Shown in pieces: positions 11,626 to 20,883 of a stretch of 51,922 nt of DNA. The position numbers and the translations under genes are program-made. The stretch is from Polaromonas jejuensis NBRC 106434. Lineage in GTDB: Bacteria > Pseudomonadota > Gammaproteobacteria > Burkholderiales > Burkholderiaceae_C. The stretch lies in contig NZ_BCYO01000026.1 of NCBI RefSeq assembly GCF_001598235.1, positions 1 through 51,922 of the forward strand. The letters run 5' to 3'. Position 1 is the first letter of the stretch. Each line of letters starts with the position of its first letter. Under the pieces are notes generated by a model. It searched no databases. It was given only the letters and a program-made list of their open reading frames with translations, and was not told the origin of the DNA.

Positions 11626-11693
11626 AACAAAGTAATAGAGTTCACAACAAACGCTTCATCTTAAGCGGAGCGCACTTAATAGAGTTCACAACA
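11612..11693. repeat. three 18-bp direct repeats at the gph/island junction
   Basis: TTAATAGAGTTCACAACA occurs at 11612-11629 and 11676-11693, with a one-base variant at 11632-11649. Start-to-start spacings are about 20 and 44 bp. Each unit ends in ACA on the plus strand (TGT on the minus strand). Multiple directly repeated, TGT-bounded units at about two-turn spacing are how transposase-binding ends of Tn7-like and IS21-like elements look. On that reading the terminus would be at 11693 with the element interior to the left, which is now gph, so this is more likely a remnant end. Confidence 0.6.
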
Positions 11694-12084
11694 GCCGCGT
11701 ATTCGACGCGAGAATGGGCATGGTTTTGCGAATACCGGTGCAAACTGACCACCGTTCCTGTAAAGGTCGTCATTTACCTTGTCATCCAATTCGTCAAGTG
11801 GACTGCGAGCGCTCATGCCGATTCCTCCTTATTTTTCGGATTGTCGAGGAGAACCGTTTTGATTGAACGACTCCCGCGGTTTTACTATCCAATAGGTCCC
11901 ACCGAAAACGTTGCCTGAAGGGGGATACAGGAAGATTGTTGCCAGGGTTCCTGTCGATGTTTTATCGGGGGTGCCCCCGCTCTTCGATGTTTTGCAGGAT
12001 GTGCATGCGCAACTGAGTGGTTCGAGGTCGGAATATCCCGGGGCATCTTCCTGAGGGGGAGTGCTGTTAAGGTCGCTGGTCCGT
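11694..12084. other. non-coding junction DNA
   Basis: This is about 390 nt with no convincing reading frame. It lies between the triple repeat and the stop of the first island gene. It has the look of degraded mobile-element sequence, but I could not identify a family. Confidence 0.4.
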
Positions 12085-14388
12085 TTAATGGAAGTTCTTT
12101 GAGCGAATTGGCTCAGCAGCCGTGCCCGGCGACAGCATGTTCGCGATTGCGATTAAGGTCGTAGACAGTTTTACAGGGTCTTCAAGGGACATCGCATGCT
12201 CAACGCCCGAAAGGTGGCGGTCATAGAACTGTGGTTGGGCTTCGGTTCGCATGTCACGAGCAGTTCTGTCCAAAATGTCTTGGGGGACCTGGTACTTGGC
12301 CATGCAAGCTGCTAACTTCGCTAGGGAGGTAGCTGGTTGCAGCTCGGGCCTCATAGACAAAACCGCCACACAGTAAAGCGAGCTTTCAAGGGTTCCCCAG
12401 CCATCTTTGTGGCGTCCGGCACGGAAAGCCCAGGAGACCAGGAGACCAGCAACGGTTTCTGCAACGTCATCACAGCCACTGGCGTGCAGTGACATCGCAC
12501 ACTCGAATAATCGTTCATGAATCTGGTAGTTCGCTAGATGCTTCGAGGACTCCTCGTCGTGGGGTAGCCATGAGACCGTGCTAACCAGCCATTGAGCGGC
12601 CTTCTGCAATTCCTCACGTGAATAAGGCGGACAAGCTTTGGCGTTGGCCAGCGTAGCCAGAACTTGGGTTACGGTCGTAATCCAGTAAATCATCTCGAAA
12701 ACGAGACCGGACTTGGTCGCTGTCGCTACAAGAAGTAACTCCTTTTGAGGCTGATACAGCTGGTCACACCAAGCTTGAATGTTGCGGATGATTTGCTGTG
12801 CGGCCTGGTCGTCTTCCTCGGCGTTTAGGAGCTGCTTCGCGAGCGTTATCAGCATCCCGGGAAACGCCACAGGGTCCATTGGCGAGTAGACACCGCCCAG
12901 CGCATGGCTGTGTCGGTTTCCAAGCAATTCATCCTTAGTGCGCTCGACAACCAGCATCGCTACTCGCTGTATATCCCGTCGAACCTCAAGCAAGGGGAAT
13001 CTCAGGTCTTGCTTGCTTGTGGATTGGAGCAATCCTAGCGTGAGCTTGGCCAGTTCCCCCACCGCAGAAACTGTCACCGGCATCTGGTCCTGTCGAACAA
13101 CGCCTACCAAAGCAATTTCTGAGATTCGTTCTGACAACTGCGAGATGTTGTCCTTATCGCCATTGGCCGAGCACAGCCGCGCGTGGCGACCGAGAAGGCG
13201 AACCCCCTTCATAAGGACATCAGGCCGGTTGTGCGGAATGACTTCCTTGATTGAATCAGCCAAGTAGTGCGCAGCTAAATTGGCATGTGTCTTTCCCGTG
13301 ACGTACGGGGATGCGTAATCGATACTCAGGTAGAGCTCAGCCAAATTCGCCATGACCTGCAAGGTAGCCTCGATGAATCGCTCATTTCCTTGCGTAACAG
13401 CTTCTCGGTGAATCTGTCGTAGCGACTCAAGGGTGTCACTCAAGAGCGCGTCGCTTATTAACGGACTATCCAGAAATCCATTGGCCGCAACGAACGTTCG
13501 CCCTTTTGCCTTCAAATAGAAGGCGTGAATAGCCACGACAGCGCTGTAGGAGGAGGTAACTACACCGTAGTCTCCCTTCTGAGCGTAGCGAGATGCAAAG
13601 CTGAGGGCGTAGAACAGTGCTTCGTCTGCCCGTTGGGTCCAGTGCGGGAAATTCTGAAAAAACTGAATACGAACCACGTCCAAGGAACTAGACATCGAGG
13701 CATCATCAGGCCTGCTGGAGGCAGGCGCGCTACGCGAAATCCGGTCTGCGTGCTTGCCCCAACGAGCGAATTCTCTCTCGACTTCTTTGACGAGAAATAG
13801 GAGTTGAAAATTGGGGCTGACCAGGTCTAGCGTGCGTCGATACGCAAAGCCAAACAGGACAAGAATCAAGACGGAGGCCCAGAATGCCGTGAAGAGCGGA
13901 AGTACGAAATCCTGCTGTGTAACCACCATTGACAGAGCTGAGACCAAGGCAGCCAGCGAGAAAGTCCCAACAAATGCCAGCAGAATTTTTCGGTCGGTAC
14001 TGAGTCGCCGAAACAACTTGTGTGGCATTCGCTCAACATTTACTTGCAGGGCATACATCAGCATCGCCGAGACGATGGCGGTCGCCCCAATGAACGAGCC
14101 GCCAATGGTAACCAGCAGAGTTTGGAGCGGAGCGAGGCGGCCAGACTGTATCTCCCCAACCGCAAGCTGTAGCGCCGGAGCCCAATATGTGAGCGTTACC
14201 GCCATGACACAAAGGGCGGCCAAAGCCAAAATTACGTGCCACCACACGTTCCACGTTCTGATTGCGCGGTTTAGCCCGACGTAATAGGCTCTACGCCCAC
14301 GGTTAAACAAGCTCAGGCCTGCAGGTGGCGATGCTTTGCTGCCCGCTGTTTGGCGGTCACTGGATTCGATGGATTCGGCGTTAGACAT
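12085..14388 (-). CDS. membrane-anchored protein of unknown function, co-operonic with hsdR
   Basis: I do not recognise this 767-residue protein with certainty. Residues about 45-190 contain four hydrophobic segments: one around WWHVILALAALCVM, one around IGGSFIGATAIVSAMLMYAL, and two around 135-185. The pattern YALQVNVERMPHKLFRRL followed by another helix resembles the membrane core of DUF2254-type proteins. The remaining ~570 residues are soluble, largely helical and leucine/alanine-rich, and may form a helical solenoid facing the cytoplasm. The ATG at 14388 lies 37 nt after the hsdR stop on the same strand, so it is probably the fourth gene of the restriction-modification operon. Function is unknown; involvement in defence is an inference from position only. 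Confidence 0.75.
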   Translation of the reverse strand: MSNAESIESSDRQTAGSKASPPAGLSLFNRGRRAYYVGLNRAIRTWNVWWHVILALAALCVMAVTLTYWAPALQLAVGEIQSGRLAPLQTLLVTIGGSFIGATAIVSAMLMYALQVNVERMPHKLFRRLSTDRKILLAFVGTFSLAALVSALSMVVTQQDFVLPLFTAFWASVLILVLFGFAYRRTLDLVSPNFQLLFLVKEVEREFARWGKHADRISRSAPASSRPDDASMSSSLDVVRIQFFQNFPHWTQRADEALFYALSFASRYAQKGDYGVVTSSYSAVVAIHAFYLKAKGRTFVAANGFLDSPLISDALLSDTLESLRQIHREAVTQGNERFIEATLQVMANLAELYLSIDYASPYVTGKTHANLAAHYLADSIKEVIPHNRPDVLMKGVRLLGRHARLCSANGDKDNISQLSERISEIALVGVVRQDQMPVTVSAVGELAKLTLGLLQSTSKQDLRFPLLEVRRDIQRVAMLVVERTKDELLGNRHSHALGGVYSPMDPVAFPGMLITLAKQLLNAEEDDQAAQQIIRNIQAWCDQLYQPQKELLLVATATKSGLVFEMIYWITTVTQVLATLANAKACPPYSREELQKAAQWLVSTVSWLPHDEESSKHLANYQIHERLFECAMSLHASGCDDVAETVAGLLVSWAFRAGRHKDGWGTLESSLYCVAVLSMRPELQPATSLAKLAACMAKYQVPQDILDRTARDMRTEAQPQFYDRHLSGVEHAMSLEDPVKLSTTLIAIANMLSPGTAAEPIRSKNFH

Positions 14389-14424
14389 TGGTGTGGAGGA
14401 GGATGCCTTTATCTGAAGTTACGC

Positions 14425-17400
14425 TCAAGCCACCGCCCGCTCCCGAATCTCATCCAGTACCCGCACCATCTCTGTCACCCTTGCTGGCAGAAACAAAGCC
14501 TCCGGCCCCTGCTGGCTGATGTCGGTAAACGGCGACTCGTATAGCCGTGCTGCATCCATCACCCCGTTTTCCGTCAGGTACTGCACGATGAGGTCGATGA
14601 ACTCCAACTGGCTGGCCGTGGCAGTCGTGCCCACCACGAACTGACTGAACGCCTGCTTGGCTGTCTCCCGGTCCAGCCCCACCAGGGAGCGGATGAAGAT
14701 GCCCAAGCCGTGGCTTTGCTCAGTGGCCTGCTGGATGACCTCGACCGTCCCCCCGGCCTGCACCAGCATCTTGCCCAGCTCTTCCAGGTCGGATGGGGTC
14801 AGCGGCTGGTTGCGGCGCAAGCGTTGCAGGGACAGGTGGCTTTCATGGGCCTTGAGAAACTGGCGTGCTTTGTCCTTGAACTTGGCCAGGTTCATGCCGG
14901 TGCTGACGCCGGGCAGTGCAATCGTCGTGCTCTCACCCAGCTCGTCCTCAAAGTCGGTGTAGACGACGTTTTTCTTGCTTTTCTCAATCAGCTTGACCAG
15001 GGCACGCAGCTTTTTGCGTGCTGCCTCCAGCACGGCCACGGTCACGTCTTCCCACCACTCGTCACCGGCCACCGACTGAATCAGTACCATCTGAGCCTTG
15101 ATGGCGGGAATAGCTTCTTGCTCTTCCAGGGCGCTGGCGATGGCCTGCATGCGTTCCCGCAGGGACATAAAGTCAGGCTGGGCTTGCAGAATGGCCAGTT
15201 GGGTGCGCAGCACCAGCATGTCAAAGCGTTTGGCTTCTTCATCGTTGTCCAGCAGACCCGTGGGCAGGTCCGCCACCTGCTCACTCAACTCATGCAGGTT
15301 GTCACTGTCCAGCTTTTGCCACGACTCCAGCTTGGCGAATTTCTCGACCGATTTGCGCTGGGGCCGGACCACAAAGTTTTCCAGGTTCATGGCGGCTACC
15401 TGCTGGTGCAGAAAGCCGGTCAGCTCACCCCGCAACTGCGTATCGGTGAGTGGGTAGCCATAAGGGGCTTGGGCCTCAGCCACATGGGCGCCGGCTGCCA
15501 CCCGTTTGTCCAACTCGGCAATCATCTCAAGCCGTGCCCGGAATAGCCGGGTACTCAGCGACACAGGGGCTTTGCCATTGTCCGGTGGCAGCTCCTGGCT
15601 GAAGAACTCCAGGTTCTGGCAGTAGTCGAAAACGTTGAAGAACTGTTTGTTCTGACCCGGCCCATACAACTCCGGGCACAGACGCGTACCCCGGCCAATC
15701 ATCTGCCAGAACTTGGTCTTGGAGCGGATGACCTTGAAGAACACCAGATTGACCACTTCCGGCACGTCAATGCCGGTATCGAGCATGTCCACTGAGATGG
15801 CGATGTGCGGCATACCCTCTTTGATGGAGAACTCATCAATTAGGCTTTGCGCGTACTCAGTCTTGTAAGTGACCACACGGGCGAACGCACCCTTGTAGTG
15901 GGGGTAATTGATGTCAAAGCGCTCGGCAATGAAGTCGGCGTGGGCATTGTTCTTGGCAAAGATGATGGTCTTACCCAGGCGGTCACTGCCGGCCACCTTC
16001 TCGCCGCGGGTCATCAGGTGTTCCAGCACCTTGTCTACGGTATCGGTATTGAACAGCCACTTGTTCAGCGCCGCCGAATCGACCGCGTCGGGCACCGTGC
16101 CATTCTCTGTCCATTCCAGGGCGTCCCACTGGTCCTTTTCTTCTTCAGACAACTCTTGGTACTTGATGCCCTCGCGTTGGAACTTGAGCGGCACCGAGAT
16201 GGCCTTAGGCGGGACCAGATAACCTTCTGACACCGCTTCGTCCAGCCCATACACATCGGTGGGCACGCCACTCTCCAGGTCAAACAGCCCGTAGGTGTTG
16301 TGGTCAATCTCATCTTTGGGTGTGGCGGTCAGGCCGACCAGCATCGCGTCAAAGTAGTCAAAGATAGCGCGGTACTTCTGGTACACCGAGCGGTGCGCCT
16401 CGTCGATGATGACGAGGTCGAAGTGCCCCACGCCAAAGCGGCGCTGACCGTCAGCGGCATCATCAATCAGCCCCATCATCGTGGGGTAGGTGGACACAAA
16501 GACCCTGCCATCGGTGTTCTTCTCCGACACCAGGTTTACCGGCGACGAATCAGGCAGGTGCGTTTTGAAGGCATTCACTGCCTGCTTTACCAGCGCCACC
16601 CGGTCCGCCAGGAACAAGATGCGCTTGGCCCAGTTGCAGCGCATGAGTACATCCGCCAGGGCAATGACCGTGCGGGTCTTGCCGCTGCCGGTGGCCATCA
16701 CGAGCAAGGCTTTGCGCTGGTTTTCAATTTCCAGGGTTTCACCAATCCGGCGTACTGCCCGATTTTGGTAATAGCGCTCAATGATGTCGGCGTTGATGAC
16801 CGCCTCAGCAAGCTTCTTGCGACTGGTGCGGCGCTGAATCAATAACTCCAGTTCCTGCTTGTTGAAGAAGCCCTGTACCGGCCGGGGCGGGTAACTGGCA
16901 TCGTCCCAAATCCAATGTTCATAGCCGTTGGAATAAAAGATGACGGGGCGCTGGCCGTATTGGACTTGCAGGCAATCGGCATATAGCTTGGCCTGCTGTT
17001 GGCCCACCGTGGCGTCCTTGCGGGTGCGCTTGGCTTCCACCAGTGCCAGCGGTTTGCCGTCATCACTCCACAGCACATAGTCGACAAAGCCAATGCCCTG
17101 GTTGTTGGGCATGCCGCTGACTTCAATTTCAAAGTTCTTGCCATCCAGTTGCCAGCCCGCCTCTTTCAGCAACAGGTCGATGAAGTAGTCGCGAGTTTCG
17201 GCTTCGGAGTAGTCGTGCGTGTCGGGTTGGGCCGTGTTGGACTTCTTGGCGACAGCCACTTCTTCGCGCAGCTTTTTGAGTTCGTCGTCCAGCGCCGCCT
17301 TGTCGGACAGCAGGACTGTGAGCTTTTCGTCACGCTCCAGAAGTTGCGCTTCCAACTTCTGGAGTTGGTCAATCGACTGAGGCGGGGTGGTTGATGCCGT

Positions 17401-17832
17401 GGAAGCAGTCGGAAGTAGGGCCGGGACAAAGCGCAGGTCCGGGTCGGGCCGCGCCCTTTGGCCGTAGGTGCGTGCCAACCAGTAGCAAAAGTGAAACAGC
17501 TCGCGGGTGGCCGTTACCGCATCAAGCGGCAGTATTTTTCGGGTGCTATGGACGGCCAGATTGCCCAAGTCCTTGATTAGCTTGGCTTTGGTGAATATCG
17601 CATCGCCAGCAGTTTGTCGAAAGCTAGGTTCGTGAATCAGGGCGCTCAGGTGGTCCTGGTACGGAAGGCGCAACGACTTGTCATGCTTGTAGAGCCAGTC
17701 CACCGCCAGCTCCAGCGTGCGTCGCGCATAGAAGCAGGAGGTCCGGGCATCCGTGTTCGCCATCCCTTCAGCCTTGATGGCCGCGCCGTAAAGGGTGGAC
17801 CATTCAGACTGGAGGAAGGCGAAGTTGCTCAT
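14425..17832 (-). CDS. hsdR: type I restriction enzyme R subunit
   Basis: This is the motor and nuclease subunit of a type I restriction-modification complex. The 1135-residue protein has an N-terminal DUF4145-like helical domain (about 1-120), a coiled stretch rich in Lys/Glu (about 155-200), then the restriction nuclease region GFVDYVLWSDDGKPLALVEA (Asp...Glu-x-Lys, ending in EAKRTRKD). The SF2 helicase follows, with MATGSGKTRT (Walker A), VIIDEAHRS (motif II), GLTATPKDE (motif III) and MIGRGTRLCPEL (motif VI). The length and order are normal for the EcoEI-like branch. Its ATG is directly adjacent to the hsdS stop. Confidence 0.95.
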   Translation of the reverse strand: MSNFAFLQSEWSTLYGAAIKAEGMANTDARTSCFYARRTLELAVDWLYKHDKSLRLPYQDHLSALIHEPSFRQTAGDAIFTKAKLIKDLGNLAVHSTRKILPLDAVTATRELFHFCYWLARTYGQRARPDPDLRFVPALLPTASTASTTPPQSIDQLQKLEAQLLERDEKLTVLLSDKAALDDELKKLREEVAVAKKSNTAQPDTHDYSEAETRDYFIDLLLKEAGWQLDGKNFEIEVSGMPNNQGIGFVDYVLWSDDGKPLALVEAKRTRKDATVGQQQAKLYADCLQVQYGQRPVIFYSNGYEHWIWDDASYPPRPVQGFFNKQELELLIQRRTSRKKLAEAVINADIIERYYQNRAVRRIGETLEIENQRKALLVMATGSGKTRTVIALADVLMRCNWAKRILFLADRVALVKQAVNAFKTHLPDSSPVNLVSEKNTDGRVFVSTYPTMMGLIDDAADGQRRFGVGHFDLVIIDEAHRSVYQKYRAIFDYFDAMLVGLTATPKDEIDHNTYGLFDLESGVPTDVYGLDEAVSEGYLVPPKAISVPLKFQREGIKYQELSEEEKDQWDALEWTENGTVPDAVDSAALNKWLFNTDTVDKVLEHLMTRGEKVAGSDRLGKTIIFAKNNAHADFIAERFDINYPHYKGAFARVVTYKTEYAQSLIDEFSIKEGMPHIAISVDMLDTGIDVPEVVNLVFFKVIRSKTKFWQMIGRGTRLCPELYGPGQNKQFFNVFDYCQNLEFFSQELPPDNGKAPVSLSTRLFRARLEMIAELDKRVAAGAHVAEAQAPYGYPLTDTQLRGELTGFLHQQVAAMNLENFVVRPQRKSVEKFAKLESWQKLDSDNLHELSEQVADLPTGLLDNDEEAKRFDMLVLRTQLAILQAQPDFMSLRERMQAIASALEEQEAIPAIKAQMVLIQSVAGDEWWEDVTVAVLEAARKKLRALVKLIEKSKKNVVYTDFEDELGESTTIALPGVSTGMNLAKFKDKARQFLKAHESHLSLQRLRRNQPLTPSDLEELGKMLVQAGGTVEVIQQATEQSHGLGIFIRSLVGLDRETAKQAFSQFVVGTTATASQLEFIDLIVQYLTENGVMDAARLYESPFTDISQQGPEALFLPARVTEMVRVLDEIRERAVA

Positions 17833-19026
17833 TTACAGTTCGCCTCGGAAGGCGCGGTGTTGGAGGGAGGCGAAAAGATTGTCGAGGTCAGCTTTCGATG
17901 CGCTGAAGACCATCTTCTGCTTGTTAATACATTCGAGACGGAGAACAAATTCCGTCTGTAACTCTATCGGTGGGGTGGGGACTTGAATTTTCCCTAGACC
18001 TTCTTGATTAATTGTGTGCTGGCCTGCTGACGTCTTTCTATGTTTGGCGATTTCTTTTTTTCCGGCACTGCCATTCAGAAAGTAGGCAAGGAAGATTCTA
18101 TGAATTTTTGATTCATCGACCTTCACACGCATGATATGGTCGTTGAAAAAGACGGGCTCTGGATGGCCTTCAAATACTGCACAGCGCCCGACATACTCAG
18201 GATTTCCGTTGACTCGGATGAACAAGAGGTCTCCTGGAGCAACGCTAAACCTACGTACTTCATTGGGCAAGAGCGTTATTCGGTTTACATCCGAAAAATC
18301 TATCCAGTCCGAGCGAATATCGCGCAAACGTAGAACAATGTTCTCTCCCATATCGCTTTCGATACGACGCCGGGTCATCCCGTTGGTAACCCCAATGATG
18401 AAGTCACTAACGGGATTAACCGCCCAGCCCTTGGGATTCGTCGCTAGGTCCCCAAACATTTCAATGAAAATCGACTGCGTGAGGCTGTCCAGTTGCGACA
18501 AGGCTTCCCGGCGCTTGGCTCTGAGCGCATCGGCTTGGTCCAGGATGGCGGCGATGCGGCGTTGTTCGAGGAGAGGCGGGACGGCAATTGGTGATTCAAA
18601 GATGATTCTGTCGGAAACGGCTGGGTAACTTGCCCCGGTAGCCTTGCTGACCATATCGGCTACAAATTGGGGAGACTTCACCCAATGGAAAAGATAGCTA
18701 CTGGACAGCAGATTTGGGAGGGGACGTAAAACACAAAATCCTGTTGAGGCAGTTGCTCCGTCAAACTCAGGGTTGACCTTTGCAATGCCGTTCAAGTTTG
18801 GCCGAACGGTTGACACCAAAACATCGCCCGCTGAAACAAGTTGTCGAGCACGACTTGGCGCTTCGCCGCAAGTAATCTCGCGCGCGCCAAGAATTGCCTT
18901 GGCAGCTTGGTCAACAGCACTCAGGTCAATGTAGTCAAACACATCATCAGGATTTTCTCGCAATGGATTCCAAGTCTTTACCGGCTCGACTAACCCACCG
19001 ACCGGGATTGTTCTCCAGCCGCTCAT
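17833..19026 (-). CDS. hsdS: type I restriction enzyme S (specificity) subunit
   Basis: This 397-residue subunit determines the DNA sequence recognised by the complex. It shows the usual two halves: a first target-recognition domain (about 1-150), a conserved coiled spacer with RRIAAILDQADALRAKRREA (about 155-185), a second target-recognition domain (about 200-345), and a C-terminal helix. The first half ends with SPIAVPPLLEQRRIAAIL and the second with KIQVPTPPIELQ, which is the classical internal repeat. The ATG overlaps the hsdM stop by 4 nt. The half-sites it reads cannot be predicted here. Confidence 0.94.
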   Translation of the reverse strand: MSGWRTIPVGGLVEPVKTWNPLRENPDDVFDYIDLSAVDQAAKAILGAREITCGEAPSRARQLVSAGDVLVSTVRPNLNGIAKVNPEFDGATASTGFCVLRPLPNLLSSSYLFHWVKSPQFVADMVSKATGASYPAVSDRIIFESPIAVPPLLEQRRIAAILDQADALRAKRREALSQLDSLTQSIFIEMFGDLATNPKGWAVNPVSDFIIGVTNGMTRRRIESDMGENIVLRLRDIRSDWIDFSDVNRITLLPNEVRRFSVAPGDLLFIRVNGNPEYVGRCAVFEGHPEPVFFNDHIMRVKVDESKIHRIFLAYFLNGSAGKKEIAKHRKTSAGQHTINQEGLGKIQVPTPPIELQTEFVLRLECINKQKMVFSASKADLDNLFASLQHRAFRGEL

Positions 19027-20573
19027 CCCAGCATTCCTTCAAGCTCTTCCATCCCCGCCTGAATCTCCGCTTCCAGCACCGCCAGCTTCGCCAGAATCTC
19101 CTTCGGCGGCAGATGCTCACTCACCTCGTGCACCACCTCCTTGTAGCGGTTGATGGACAGGTCGTAGTCGTTGCCCGCAATGTCGCTTTTGGGCACACAG
19201 AAACTCTGGTCGGTGCGGTCACGCTTGAGTTCTCCGGTTTCTCGCTCGCTCCAGCGCGCCAGCACATCGGGCAGGTTGTTTTTGGCGTGCTCTGCTTCTG
19301 ATAGCTGGCTGCGCCCGTCCTTCATGCCCTGGAAACCTAATTTGTCTTCAGGCAGCAGCGGCTGGCGCTTGTCGTCCAAACTCCAGCCATCGGCCTTCAT
19401 GTCGTAGAACCAGACGGTGTCGGTGCCGCCCGAGTTGGTCTTGGTGAACAGCAAAATCGCCGTGGAAACGCCCGCATAGGGCTTGAAGACGCCCGAGGGC
19501 AGCGAGATGACGGCATCGAGCTTTTGCTCTTCCACCATCATGCGGCGCAGCTCCTTGTGCGCCTTGGACGAGCCAAACAGCACGCCGTCGGGCACGATGA
19601 CGGCGGCCCGGCCGCCGGCCTTGAGCAGGCGCAAAAACAGCGCCAGAAACAGCAGTTCGGTCTTTTTGGTCTTGACGATGGCCAGCAGGTCTTTGGCCGT
19701 ACCCTCGTAGTCGAGCGAACCGGCAAAAGGCGGATTGGCCAGAATGAGCGAATACTTTTCCGCGTCCCCCGCATGGTCCTGCGCCAGCGAGTCCTGGTAG
19801 CGGATGCTGGGGTTGTCCACGCCGTGCAGCGCCATGTTCATGCTGCCGATGCGCAGCATCGTGTTGTCAAAGTCGTAGCCGTGGAACATGCCGTGGTGGA
19901 AATGCTCTCTGGCCTGCGCGTCGCGCAGCAGTTCGGGGTGGTTTTCACGCAGGTATTCGCCCGCCGCCACCAAAAAGCCGCAGGTGCCGCTGGCCGGGTC
20001 GCAAATCACGTCCTTGGCGGTGGGAGCCGTCAACTCCACCATCAGCCGGATGAGGTGGCGCGGCGTGCGGAACTGGCCGTTTTGCCCGGCGCTGGCAATC
20101 TTGCCCAGCATGTACTCGTAAATGTCGCCCTTGGTGTCGCGGTCTTCCATCGGCACATGGTCCAGCAGGTCCACCACCTTGGACAGCAGGGCCGGCGTCG
20201 GGATGGTGAAGCGGGCATCCTTCATGTGCTGCGCGTAGGTAGACCCGTCGCCGCCCATGGTGCGCAGGAAGGGGAACACATGCTCGCCGACCACGGCGTA
20301 CATCTCGGCGGGCGCGAAGTTCTTGAAGCGCGACCAGCGCAGGTCGTTGTAGTCGCGGCCTTTGGCGTCCTGGCCTTCGGGGAAGGTGCGGCGCTCCATG
20401 GGCTTGCCCAGCCGCACGGACTTGTTTTCATCCAGGGTGTGCAGGTCGTCCAGGCGGCGCAGGAACAGCAGGTAAGTGATTTGCTCCATCACCTCCAGCG
20501 GGTTGGAGATGCCGCCGGTCCAGAATGAATTCCAGATGGCGTCGATTTGGCTGCGTAGTTCGCCAGTGAGCAT
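19023..20573 (-). CDS. hsdM: type I restriction enzyme M (methyltransferase) subunit
   Basis: This N6-adenine DNA methyltransferase subunit protects host DNA. From the ATG at 20573 it has 516 residues. The N-terminal HsdM_N helical region (about 1-130) is followed by the SAM-binding motif VICDPASGTCGFLVAAGEYL and the catalytic motif LILANPPFAGS (NPPF). I chose 20573 because the sequence from there, MLTGELRSQIDAIWNSFW, is where HsdM proteins begin; the frame stays open further upstream to 20783 but that part does not look coding. It is the first gene of hsdM-hsdS-hsdR. The 311-nt gap before it should contain the promoter. Confidence 0.95.
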   Translation of the reverse strand: MLTGELRSQIDAIWNSFWTGGISNPLEVMEQITYLLFLRRLDDLHTLDENKSVRLGKPMERRTFPEGQDAKGRDYNDLRWSRFKNFAPAEMYAVVGEHVFPFLRTMGGDGSTYAQHMKDARFTIPTPALLSKVVDLLDHVPMEDRDTKGDIYEYMLGKIASAGQNGQFRTPRHLIRLMVELTAPTAKDVICDPASGTCGFLVAAGEYLRENHPELLRDAQAREHFHHGMFHGYDFDNTMLRIGSMNMALHGVDNPSIRYQDSLAQDHAGDAEKYSLILANPPFAGSLDYEGTAKDLLAIVKTKKTELLFLALFLRLLKAGGRAAVIVPDGVLFGSSKAHKELRRMMVEEQKLDAVISLPSGVFKPYAGVSTAILLFTKTNSGGTDTVWFYDMKADGWSLDDKRQPLLPEDKLGFQGMKDGRSQLSEAEHAKNNLPDVLARWSERETGELKRDRTDQSFCVPKSDIAGNDYDLSINRYKEVVHEVSEHLPPKEILAKLAVLEAEIQAGMEELEGMLG

Positions 20574-20883
20574 GTATGCGGTCCCTGATTGTCGTAGTGC
20601 GCAATAGTAACAAGCCCAAGCCCCGATGCTGCGCCGAAAGAGCCCAAAGAGCATTTCCGATGTCCGCAATGCAAGCGAGAGCTGCCGATCGCCAATGGCA
20701 GCTTTCTGGTTTCCCAATCTCCCTCCGGTCAGCAGTCGTTCGTGGCAGCCCGCAGTGTGCCCAAACCGGTCTGTCAGTTGCATGACCTGGTGTCTGCATA
20801 TCGGACGCTCAGCGACCTACCTGAGCCGAGAACCGTCCAGGGACGTATCCCAGCAGTACATCCGCAGGATGCGCTAAGCCGCC

